A DNA stretch of 64,000 bases. Source: Bos javanicus (lineage: Eukaryota; Chordata; Mammalia; Artiodactyla; Bovidae). Positions 44,608-55,435 of the stretch are shown here, piece by piece. The DNA lies in assembly GCF_032452875.1 (NCBI RefSeq), contig NC_083868.1:35320537-35384536 (forward strand), read 5' to 3'. The position numbers and the translations under genes were made by a program. The notes beneath the pieces are model-generated. The model did no database searches. It had not been told where the DNA came from and saw only the letters and a program-made list of their open reading frames with translations. The stretch's first letter is position 1. Each line of letters opens with the position of its first letter.

Positions 44608-47058
44608 CGAGAACTAACACCCAAAACAGGTGTCCTTTTCTTTATAAGAGACTGGAAGGCAAAAGTAGGAAGTAAAGAAACACCTGGAGTAACAGGCAAA
44701 TTTGGCCTTGTAGTACAGAATGAAGCAGGGCAAAGGAAAATAGAGTTTTGCCATGGGAGTGCACTGGTCATAATAAACACCCTCTTCCAACAACACAAGA
44801 GAAGTCTGTACACATGGACATCACCAGATGGTCAGTACCGAAATCAGATTGATTATATTCTTTGCAGCCAAAGATGGAGAAGCTCTATACAGTCAGCAAA
44901 AACAAGACTGGAAGCTGACTGTGGCTCAGATCATGAACTCCTTATTGCCAAATTCAGACTTAAATTGAAGAAAGTGAGGAAAACCATTACACCATTCAAG
45001 TATGACCTAAGTCAGATCACTTACGATTATACAGTGAAAGTGAGAAATAGATTCAAGGGACAGATCTGATAGACAGAGTGCCTGAAGAACTAAGGATAGA
45101 GGTTCATGACATTGTACAGGAGACAGGGATTAAGACCATCCCCAAGAAAAATAAATGCAAAAAGGCAAAATGGCTGTCTGAGGAGGCCTTACAAATAGTT
45201 GTGAAAAGAAGAGAAGTGAAAAGCAAAGGAAAAAAGGAAAAATATATGCTCATTTTAATGCAGAGTTCCAAAGAATAGGAAGGAGAGACAAGAAAGCCTT
45301 CCTCAGTGATCAGTGCAAAGAAATAGAGGAAAACAATAGAATAGGAAAGACTAGAGGTCTCTTCAAAAAAATTAGAGATATCAAGTGAACATTTCATGCA
45401 AAGATAGGCACAATAAAGGACAGAAATGGTATGGAACTAAAAAAAAAAAACAGAAGATATTAAGAAGAGGTGGCAAGAGTACATAGAAGAACTATACAAA
45501 ACAGATATTCATGACCCAGATAATCATGGTGGTATGATCACTCACCTAGAGCCAGACATCCTGGAATGTGAAGTCAAGTGGACCTTAGGAAGCATCACTA
45601 TGAACACAGCTAGTGGAGGTGATGGAATTCCAGTTGAGCTATTTCAAATCCTAAAAGATGATGCTGTGGAAGTGCTGCACTCAATATGCCTGAAAATTTG
45701 GAAAACTGAGCAGTGGACACAAGACTGGAAAAGGTCAGTTTTCCTTCCAATCCCAAAGAAAGGCAATGCCAAAAAATGCTCAAACTACTGCACAATTGCA
45801 CTCATCTCACACGCTAGCAAAGTAATGCTCAAAATTCTCCAAGCCAGGCTTCAACAGTACTTCAACTGTGAACTTCCAGATGTTCAAGCTGGATTTAGAA
45901 AAGGCAGAGGAACCAGAGATCAAATTTCCAACATGTGTTGGATCATTGAAAAAGCAAGAGAGTTCCAGAAAAATATCCACTTTTGCTTTATTGACTATGC
46001 CAAAGCCTTTGACTGTGTGGATCATCACAAATTGTGGAAAATTCTGAAAGAGATGGGAATACCAGACCACCTGACCTGCCTCTTGGGAAATCTGTATGCA
46101 GGTCAGGAAGCAACAGTTAGAACTGGACATAGAACAACAGACTGGTTCCAAATCAGGAAAGGAGTAAGTCAAAGTTGAGTATTGTCACCCTGCTTATTTA
46201 ACTTATATGCAGAGCACATCATCGCTGGGCTGGATGAATCACAAGCTGGAATCAAGATTGCTGGGAGAAATCTTAATAACCTCAGGTATGCAGATGGCAC
46301 CAGCTTGATGGCAGAAAGCAAAGAACTAAAGAGCCTCTTGATGAAAGTGAAAGAGGAGAGTAAAAATTTGTATTAAAGCTCAACTTTCAGAAAACTAAGA
46401 TCATGGCATCTGGTACCACCACGTCATGGCAAATAGATGGGGAACAGTGGAAACAGGGACAGACTTTATTTTGGGGGGCTCCAAAATGACTGCAGATGGT
46501 GAATGCAGCCACAAAATTAAAAGACGTTTACTCCTTAGAAGAAAAGTCATGAACAACCTAGGCAGCATGTTAAAAAGGAGAAACATTACTTTGCCAACAA
46601 AGGTCCGTCTAGTCAAGGCTGTTTTTTCAAGTAATCATGTATGGATGTGAGAGTTGGACTATAAAGAAAGCTGAGCTTTGATGAATTGATGCTTTTGAAC
46701 TGTGGTGTTGGAGAAGACTCTTGAGAGTCCCTTGGACTCAAGGAGATCCAACCAGTCCATCCTAAAGGAGATTAGTCCTGACTGTTCATTGGAAGGACTG
46801 ATGCTGAAGCTAAAACTCCAATACTTTGGCCACCTGATGCGAAGAACTGACTCATTTGAAACGACCCTGATCCTGGGAAAGATTGAAGGTGGGAGGAGAA
46901 GGGGACAACAGAGGATGAGGTGGGTGGATGGCATCACCTACTCAATGGACATGAGTTTGAGCAAGCTCTGGGAGTTGATGATGGACAGGGAAGCCTGGCA
47001 TGCTGCAGTCCATGGAGTTGCAAAGATTCGCACACAACTGTGTGACTGAACTGAACTG
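44608..47058 (+). mobile_element. BovB LINE, longest copy (endonuclease C-terminus to tail)
   Basis: The most complete BovB here. About 44620-45000 encodes the C-terminal part of the APE-type endonuclease, including Asp-Gly-Gln-Tyr-Arg-Asn-Gln-Ile-Asp-Tyr-Ile-Leu and the catalytic-type Gly-Ser-Asp-His. Then follow the linker (about 45010-45400), RT (about 45500-46400) and C-terminal domain to an ACTGA tail. It is dead: frame breaks near 45260 and 45388, an A-run at 45441, a stop at 46176-46178, a break near 46210, and an active site reading Tyr-Ala-Asp-Gly (46287-46298). A 7-base flank (aagcatt) at 44601-44607 and 47059-47065 fits a TSD. Open pieces lie at 45078-45278, 45534-46178 and 46702-47049. 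Confidence 0.93.
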
Positions 47059-47065
47059 AAGCATT

Positions 47066-47366
47066 TAACTTTGAAAAGTGAAAGAAAGAAGATTTGGTCA
47101 AATTAGTGATAAAGACAACGTGATAGAAACTCAGAAACACAGTTGAGATAGGCCAAGTTGGATGAGGATGTTTTTAGGACAAAGGACTTGGATCCATTTA
47201 ATTTGGTCTATCCCTCATGAGAGATGGCAGTGTGAGTAGGTGGTAGTTTTTAGGTTATGGTGATAATTGTTCTTCCTGATGAAATGGCGAAAGACTATAG
47301 ATAATTACATGAAATTTGAACACAAGGAATTAAATGGCTAGCAAATGTTAATTGAGTCTGGGGTCT
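47066..47366. other. Unique sequence
   Basis: No recognised gene or repeat between the BovB 3' end and the L1 5' end. Confidence 0.45.
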
Positions 47367-48061
47367 GAGGGCAAGGTAGTGTAGTAGAGGATGTGAGCTC
47401 ACCTTCTCCAACAAAAACACCAAAATCACAACAAACGGCTGAACAACAACTGGAAAAAAAAGAAACTGGAGACGACCAGAAAAGATAGTAGGGGAAGCAC
47501 ATTCACAATACAATCAAATCCCATATCCCATGAGTGGGTGACCCACAAACGGAAAATAATTATATCACAGAGGTTCTCCTATAGGAGTTCCAAGTCCCAC
47601 GTCAGGCTCTCCAGGATGAAGCTCTGGCATCAGAAGGAGGAGCTCCCGGAACATTCGGCTTTGAAGACCAACAGGGCTTAAACACAGGAACACCACAGGA
47701 CTGGGAGAAACAGAAATTCCACTCCTGGAGGGTGCAATGTCCTATGTGCACTGGGAAAATGGGCACAGGGGAAAAAACAGTGACTTCATAGGAGACTGGG
47801 CCACATGTGCCTGCTGATAGGAGACTGGGCCACATGTACCCGCTGGAGCTACAGGGTGTCCTGGGAAGGTGGAGACGGCAACTGTGGCTCCCTGAGGGGG
47901 CAAAGAAAACAATATAAAAGATCAGTGAAACGAAAAGCTGGTTCTTTGAAAAGATAAAATTTGTAAACCATTTGCTAGACTCATCAAGGGAAAAAAGGGA
48001 GAGGGCTCAAATCAAAATTACAAATGAAAAAGGAAATATAATGGATCATAAGAGATCAAAA

Positions 48062-48277
48062 ATGAAAGCAAAAGTGTTAGTCACTCAGTCGTGTCCAACT
48101 CTGTGTGATGTCATGGACTGTAGCCTGCCAGGCTCCTGTATCCATGGGATTCTCCAGGCAAGAATACTGGAGAGGATTCCCATTCCCTTCTCCAGGGGAT
48201 CTTCCCGACCAAGGGACTGTGAACCCAGGTCTCCAGCATTGCAGGCAGATTCTTTACCATCTGAGTCCACCAGGGAA
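48062..48277 (-). mobile_element. Bov-tA SINE inside L1, minus
   Basis: Complement of a complete Bov-tA (aagtgttagtcactcagtcg to gagtccaccagggaa), opposite in orientation to the host L1. Confidence 0.93.
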
Positions 48278-50091
48278 TGATATAAGCAACTATATGTCAA
48301 TAAAATGGAAAACCTATAAAAATGGACCAATTCTTAGAAAGGTACAATCTCCCAAAACTGAACCAGCAAGAAATAGAAAACATAACTGAAACTATGATTT
48401 AAAAACTCCCAACAAATACAAGTCCAGGGCCAGATGGCTTCACAGGTGAATTCTATAAAACATTTAGAGAAGGGCTAACACCTATCCTTCTCAAACTATT
48501 CCAAAAAATTGCAGAGGAAGAAACATTCCCAAACTCATAGTATGAGGCCACCATCATCCTGATACCAAAACTGAAGATAACACAAAAAAGCATATGACAT
48601 GCCAATATCACTGATGAACATAGACTTCAAAATCCTTAACAAAATACTAGTGATTTGAATTCAACAATACATTAAAAGAATCATACACCATGATCAAGTG
48701 GGATTTATCACAGAGATGCAAGGATTTTTCAATATTCACAAATCAATCAGTGTAATACTCCACATCAACAAACTGAAGGGTAAAAACCATATGACCATTT
48801 CAATAGATGCAAAAAAATTTTTGATAAAATAATTCAACACCCATTTTTAATTAAAACTCTCCAGAAAGTGGACATAGAGGGAAACTACTTCAATAAAATA
48901 AAGGCCATCTATGACAAACCCACAGCTAACATTGTACTCAATGAGGAAAACCTGAAAGCATTTCCTCTAAGATCAGGAACAAGACGAAGATGGCCATTTT
49001 TGCCCCTTTCATTCAAAATGGTTTTGGAAGTCCTAGCTACAGCAGTGAGAGAAGAAACAAAGAAAAAGGAATCCCGACTGGAAAAGAAGCAGTAAATGAA
49101 TTCAGTAAATTTACAGGATGCAAAACTAACACAGAGAAATCTGTTACATTTCTATACACTAACAACTAAAGATCAGAAAGAGAAATTAAGGAAACAATCC
49201 CAATGATCATCACATCAAAAAGAATAGAATACCTTGGAATAAACCTACCTAACAAGGCAACAGATTTGTATTTTGTAAACTATAAGACACTACTGAAAGA
49301 AATTGTAGTTGACACAAACAGATGGAAAGACATACCATGTTATTGGATTGAAAGAATCAATATTGTCAAAATGACTGTATGATCCAAGGTAATCTATAGA
49401 TTCAACACAATTCCTATCAAATCACCAATGATTTTTTTTTTGTACATTTAAAACCAAAGAAAATCTTAAAATTTGTATGGGAACACAAAGGACCCTGAAT
49501 AGTCACAATAATTTTGAGAAAGAGAAACAGCTGGGGCAATCAGACTTCCTGACTTCATACAGTACTGTGAAGCTTCAGTAGTCGAAGCAGTATGGTACTG
49601 GCACAAAGAGAGACTTACAGATCACTGGAGTAAGGTAGAAAGCCCAGAAATAAACCCACACACCTAAAGTCAATAAGTTTATGACAAAGGAAGCAAGAAT
49701 ATACAATGGATAAAATACAGTCTCTTCAGTAAGTGGTGCTGGGAAAACTGGACAGTTATGTATAAAAATTGAAATTAGAAGACTGTATAAACCATACACA
49801 AAAATAAACTCGAAATATCATAAAGGACGAAATGTAAGACCAGATATTTTACAACTCTTAGGAGAAAACATATGCAGAACACACTTTGACATAAATCACA
49901 GCAATATCTTTTTGGACCCACTTCTGAAAGTAATGAAAAGAAAAACAAAAATAAACAAATGAGACTTAAACTTTAAAGCTTTTGCACTGTATAGGAAACC
50001 ATAAACAAAATGAAAGGACAACTTACAGAATGGGAGAAAATATTTGCAAACAATGCTACTGACAAGGGATTCATCTCCAAATTTACAAACA

Positions 50092-50304
50092 GCTTATACC
50101 TGGTAGTTCAGACAGTAAAGAATCTACCTGCAATGCAGGAAACGCTGGGTTCGATCCCCGGGTTGGGAAGATTCGCTGGAGAAGGGAACGACAACCCCCT
50201 CCTGTATTCTTGCCTGAAGAATTCCATGGACAGAGGAGCCTGGCTGGCTACAGTCCATGGGGTTGCAAAGAGTTAGACATGACTAAGCGAATAACACTTT
50301 CATT
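50092..50304 (+). mobile_element. Bov-tA SINE inside L1
   Basis: Sense Bov-tA (tatacctggtagttcagac to aagcgaataacactttcat) in the ORF2 C-terminal region. The host repeat cagctta / cagctca flanks it. Confidence 0.92.
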
Positions 50305-51347
50305 TTTATGCAGCTCAGTGCTCAAACAAAAAAATAACCCAATCAAAAAATGAGCATAAGACCTAAATAGACATTTCTACAAAGAAAGCTTACAGATGAC
50401 CAAGAGGTACATGAAAAAATGCTCAACATTGCTAATTAGAGAAATGCAAATCAAAACTGCAATGAGACATCACTTCACACCAGTGAGAATGGCTATCATC
50501 AAAAAGCCTACAACCAATAAATGCCAGAGAGGGTGTGGAGAAAAGGAAACCATTCTACACTACTGGTGGAAATGTAAATTAGTGCAGCTATTTTGGAAAA
50601 GTGTGTGAAAATTCCTTAAGAAACTAAAAATAGAGTTGCTCTATGATCCAGCAATCTCACTCTTAGGCATACACCTGGAACAGCACTTGGTTTGAAAGGA
50701 TACAAGCACCCCGCTACTCACTGCAGTACTGTTTATACTGGCTAAGATATGGAAGCCATGTAAATGTCTATCGACAGATGAATGGATAAAGAAGATGTGG
50801 TACATACATACAATGGAATATTACTCAGCCATCAAGAAGAGTGAAATAATGCCATTTGCAGCAGAATGGATGGACCTGGAGATTATCATACTAAGTCAAG
50901 TAAAGCAGACAGAGGAAAACAAATATATATTACTTACATGTGAGATCTTGAAAAAAGATACAAATGAATTTATTTACAAAACAGAAGTAGACCCAAAGGC
51001 ATAGAAAACAAGCTTATGGTTACCAAAGGGAAAGGGTGCATAGGGATCAATTAGGAGTTTGGCAATTAACATACACACACCTCTATTAATAAAATAGATA
51101 ACCAACAAGGACCTACTGTACAGCACACAGAACTTTTCTCAATACTCTGTAATAGCATATATGAAAAAGAATGGATATATGTATATTTATAGTTGAATCA
51201 CTTTTCTGTATACCTGAAACTAACACAACATTGTAAATCAACTATAAACCAATATAAAATAAAAATCTAAGAAAGTGTTTATTAAAATTTTATTATTAAT
51301 TTTCCAGTGGAAGTCATAGATGCCAACATGGATTGTTAAAATTAGGC

Positions 51348-51484
51348 GTGCTGCTGCTGCTGCTGCTAAGTCGCTTCAGTCGTGTCCAACTCTGTGCGAC
51401 CCCTGAGATGGCAGCCCACCAGGCTCCCCCGTCCCTGGGATTCTCCAGGCAAGAACACTGGAGTGGGGTGCCATTGCCTTCTCC
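51348..51484 (-). mobile_element. BOV-A2 second-unit monomer, minus
   Basis: Complement of one Bov-A unit with a (GCT)n start. A 10-base TSD (aaaattaggc) lies at 51338-51347 and 51485-51494. Confidence 0.94.
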
Positions 51485-51494
51485 AAAATTAGGC

Positions 51495-52102
51495 TTACAC
51501 ACCACAAAGATTTTGTTTTTCAAACTAGATAGAACTAAATAAATAGGGACAAGTCATCTTTAGTGATTTATATCTATAATTTTATTTATTGTGTTGTACA
51601 TAATTACTTATAGGAATGCTGCAAATGTTTTTTTTTTCTAATTCCACATTCCTAGTTTCCAATCATTGAATAAATCAATCCAGCACACTGAACGCATGGG
51701 ATGAGCAAAACTTCTAATTGTACACAGGTTTGAACATTGGCTCCTTAAAGGACAAGCTGTGATAGAAATATAAATTCTGGAATGTCAAATTCCTAAGAGA
51801 ATTTTGTCTCTCCTGCTTTTATTGTCTTAAGATTACATAAACACCAATGGCATTTTGTTGCAAAGAGACTTGGAATTTTTCTTTGTGTTGCTGTGTACAC
51901 ATTGTCATTATTGAATTTTTATATTTCAGCCTTCCATTAACTTCTGAAGAAGTTGACAAACTTTTCCAATTAGATTATTCTTTTCAAAACTTTTTGACCC
52001 CAGGAAAATATTAATGGTGATGTCTAACTAGGTTAGCATTATAGCTTTATATTTCTTTTTTTTTAATGCCTATAGAAACAGAGAACATTTAGAGATAGAA
52101 GG
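51495..52102. other. AT-rich unique sequence
   Basis: No recognised gene or repeat. Confidence 0.45.
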
Positions 52103-52110
52103 AGTCTTAG

Positions 52111-52320
52111 TGAACCAATGAAGTTGCTCAGTTGTGCCCAACTCTTTGTGATCTCATGGACTATAGCCTACCAGGCTGCTTCATCCATGGAATTTTCCAG
52201 ACAAGAGTACTGGAGTGGGTTGCCATTTCCTTTTCCAGGGGATCTTCCTGACCCAGGGATCGAACCCAGGTCTCCCACATTCAGGCAGATGCTTTACCGT
52301 CTGAGCCACCAGGGAAGCCC
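52111..52320 (-). mobile_element. Bov-tA SINE, minus
   Basis: Complement of a Bov-tA (aagttgctcagttgtgccca to tgagccaccagggaagccc). Flanked by agtcttag at 52103-52110 and 52324-52331. It seems to have landed in an older MIR-like stretch that resumes at about 52335-52450. Confidence 0.92.
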
Positions 52321-52492
52321 AGAAGTCTTAGAGGTCACCTAGTTTTGTTTCCCCTATTTCACTGATGAGAAATACAGCAAGGATATTTATCAATTTTTCC
52401 ATAAGTACATAAATTATTGGTGACAGAGCCAGGTTGGGAATCCATTTTTTCCCCAGATAATCTAGGAAAGCATTCTTTCACTAATGTTTCAT

Positions 52493-53572
52493 TTGTTGAC
52501 TATGCCAAAGCCTTTGACTGTGTGGATCACAACAAACTGTGGAAAGTTCTTCAAGAGATGGGAATACAGACCACCTGACCTGCCTTCTGAGAAATCTGTA
52601 GGCAGGTCAAGAAGCAACAGTTGGAACTGGACATAGAACAACAGACTGGTTCCAAATCGGAAAAGGAGTATGTCAAGGCTGTATATTGTCACCCTGCTTA
52701 TTTTACTTATATGAAGAGTACATCATGAGAAATATCAGGTTGGATAAAACACAAGCTGGAACCAAGATTGCCAAGAGAAATATCAATAACTTCAGATACG
52801 CAGATGACATCACCCTTATGGCAGAAAGTGAAAAAGACTTAAAGAGCCTCTTGACAAAAGTGAAAGAGAAGAGTGAAAAAATTGGCTTAAAGCTCAACTT
52901 TCAGAAAGCTAAGAGCATGGCATCTGGTCCCATCACCTCATGGGAAATAGATGGGGAAGCAATGGAAACAGTAACAGACTTTTTTGGGGGGGCTCCAAAA
53001 TCACTGCAGATGGTGACTGCAGCCATGAAATTAAAAGACACTTGCTCCTTGGAAGAAAAGCTATGACAGCATATTAAGAAGCAGAGACATTACTTTGCCA
53101 ACCAAGGTCCATCTAGTTGAGGCTATGGTTTTTCCACTGGTCATGTATGGATGTGAGAGTTGGACTGTGAAGAAAGCTGAGCACCGAAGAATTGATGTTT
53201 TTGAACTGTGGTGTTGGAGAAGACTCTTGAGAGTCCCTTGGACTGCAAGAAGATCCAACCAGTCCATCCTAAAGGAAATCAGTCCTGAATATTCATTGGA
53301 AGGACTGATGCTGAAGCTAAAACTCCAGTACTCCACCTGATGTAAAGAACTGACTCACTTAGAAAAGACCCTGATTCTGGGAAAGATTGAAGGTGGAAGG
53401 AGAAGGGTACGACAGAGGATGAGGTGGTTGGATGGTATCACTGACTTAATGGACATGAGTTTGAGTAAGCTTCGGGAGTTGGTAATGGACAGGGAAGCCT
53501 AGCGTGCTGAAGTCCATGGGTTTGCAAAGAGTCAAATATGACTGAGTGACTGAACTGAATTGAACTGATAGT
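52493..53572 (+). mobile_element. BovB LINE, 5'-truncated
   Basis: Begins inside RT motif A (Asp-Tyr-Ala-Lys-Ala-Phe-Asp) and runs to an ACTGA-type tail. The active-site Tyr-Ala-Asp-Asp is preserved at about 52797-52808. A base is missing in the Gly-Ile-Pro stretch near 52567, a stop occurs at 52600-52602, an extra G-run frameshift lies near 52990, and small deletions occur at 53065 and 53335. Frames at 52686-53066 and 53095-53340 are its remnants. Confidence 0.93.
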
Positions 53573-53780
53573 AAGACTTCATTGGCGAGGGTGGAGCATG
53601 TGATATAGTTCTTCTTCATAATTATGAGTCGGTACAAACATTATAAACACTTATGTTTTATTTTTGAAGGTAAACAAAACTGGCTTATCCAGGGGATAAC
53701 TCATTCCTTACTGCTATCAGCTTCAGGTTATTTGCACACAAATTTCTTCAGTTCAGAGTCATCTTTTTTTTTTTTTTCAA

Positions 53781-53895
53781 TACAGCACCCGGTATTCCCA
53801 GGAGGTCTCCCATCCAAGTACTAACCAGGCCCGACCCTGCTTAGCTTCCGAGATCAGACGAGATCGGGCGCGTTCAGGGTGGTATGGCCGTAGAC
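53781..53895 (-). pseudogene. RN5S: 5S rRNA retropseudogene
   Basis: The minus strand, read from 53895 downwards, begins gtctacggccataccaccct and follows mammalian 5S rRNA for 115 bases to gctgta. Compared with the 5S sequence I know, I see one internal change (G to T at about position 93, in box C). The last six bases (ggcttt) are missing and replaced by ttg plus a poly(A). A perfect 14-base TSD (cagagtcatctttt) lies at 53754-53767 and 53897-53910, at a TTTT/AA-type cleavage site, so it was inserted by L1. Box A and the intermediate element are intact; a T-run terminator is absent downstream. It is a recent pseudogene rather than a 5S gene, which normally sits in tandem arrays. Confidence 0.95.
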
Positions 53896-54084
53896 CCAGA
53901 GTCATCTTTTAAACTGTTTTCTCCTTGTTTGCCTATGTTGAATTTCTTCCAAAAAATTTTACCTTTTGCTTCTGCCTCCCTCTCTCAAACTGAAGCCTTT
54001 TTTAATCTTGGCTATTCAAGATGGAACTCTCTTATCATCTTTTTACTTTATAGTTTAGTGTACTACAACAAATAGGAACTGGAA

Positions 54085-55435
54085 CTGTTAAAAACACAAA
54101 TCCAAAACAGCCCAGAAATAAACCCAGGTATATATGGTCAATTAATCCATGACAAAGGACACATGAATGAATATACAATGGAGAAAAGACAGTCTCTTCA
54201 ATAATTGGTATTGGGAAAACTGGACAACTACAGCTAAATAAAATTAGAATATTCTCTAATACCATATACAAAAATAAACTCAAAATGAATTAAAGGCATA
54301 AATGTAAGACCAGAAACCATAAAACTCCTAGAGAAAAACTTATGCAGAACACTCTTTGACACAAATTGTAGTAATATTTTTTTGGATCTGTCTCCTAAAG
54401 CAAGGGAAATGAAAGCACAAATAAACAAATTGGGCTTAATTAAACTTGAAAGCTTTTGCACAGCAAAGGAAATCAGCAATGAAAGAAAAAGACAATCTAT
54501 TGAATGAAGAGAAACTATTTGCGAATGATGTGACTAATAAGTGGTTTACATCCAACATATGTAAGCAGCTCATATAGCTCAACATCAAAACTCCAAACAA
54601 TACAATTTCAAAATGGGCAGAATACCCAAATAAACACTTTCCAAACAGGAAGTGCAGATGGCCAACAGGCACATGAAAAGGCTCAATATTCCTAATCATC
54701 AGGGAAATGCAAATCAAAATCACAATGGGCTATCACCTTGCACCTGTCAGAATGGCTGTCATCAAATATCAAATAAGCCTTAGCGAGGATGTGGAGAAAA
54801 GGAACCCTTGGACACTGTTGGTAGGAATGTAAATTAGTACAGACACTGTGGAAAACAGAATGGATGATTCTCAAAAACTAAAATGGTAAGTACCATTTGA
54901 CCCAGCAATTCCACTCCTGGGTATATATCTGAACATAGCAACATTATATACGATTCTTCATTTGTGGAAGCAACCAAAATGCCCATTGACAGATGATTGG
55001 TTAAAGAATATGTGGCAAATACATACAGTACTATAGTCATAAAAAAGAAAAGAATGAAATGTTTCTCTCTGAAACAATAAGGACGGACTTGTAGGATATC
55101 ATGCTAAATGAAATTAGTCAGACATAGAAAAATACTGTATGGTATCACTTATATGTGGAATCAAAAAAAAATTAGTGAACATAAAGAAAAAGAGTCATAG
55201 AGAACAAACTAGTGGCTACCAGTGTGGAGAAGTGGGTAGGGCTATATAGGAGTAGGGGATTAAGAAGTAAAAATGATTATGTATAAAATAAGCTACAAGG
55301 ATATATTATACAACATGGGGAATATAGCCAATATTTTATAACAGCTATAAATGGAATATAACCTTTAAAATTGTATATCACTATATTCTATACCTGAACA
55401 TAATATTTTACATCAACTATATTTCAATTTAAAAA
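54085..55435 (+). mobile_element. L1 LINE 3' part
   Basis: L1 ORF2 C-terminal half (gcccagaaataaacccaggt, aaaactggacaactacagc, gagaaactatttgcgaatga, cccagcaattccactcctgg) and 3' UTR, ending ttcaatttaaaaaaag. No intact frame. It differs from the L1 at 47369 and looks like an older subfamily. Confidence 0.88.

Larger units (their letters stand above)
47369..51290 (+). mobile_element. L1 LINE with both ends and large internal deletions
   Basis: Starts with an L1 5' UTR (gatgtgagctcaccttctcc, then acaccaaaatcacaacaaac). Near 47905 it jumps directly into mid-ORF2 (tcagtgaaacgaaaagctgg), so ORF1 and the endonuclease-coding region are missing. RT-domain sequence follows from about 48400. The stretch that should hold the Phe-Ala-Asp-Asp active site is deleted at about 49094. 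The ORF2 C-terminus and 3' UTR then run to about 51290. Many stops and frameshifts. Two Bov-tA SINEs interrupt it. Residual open pieces lie at 48868-49095, 50396-50608 and 50795-51004. It cannot encode an active protein. Confidence 0.9.

Noticed and set aside
53781..53895. Functional 5S rRNA gene
   Set aside because: The 3' end is missing and replaced by poly(A), there is no terminator T-run, and a TSD surrounds it.
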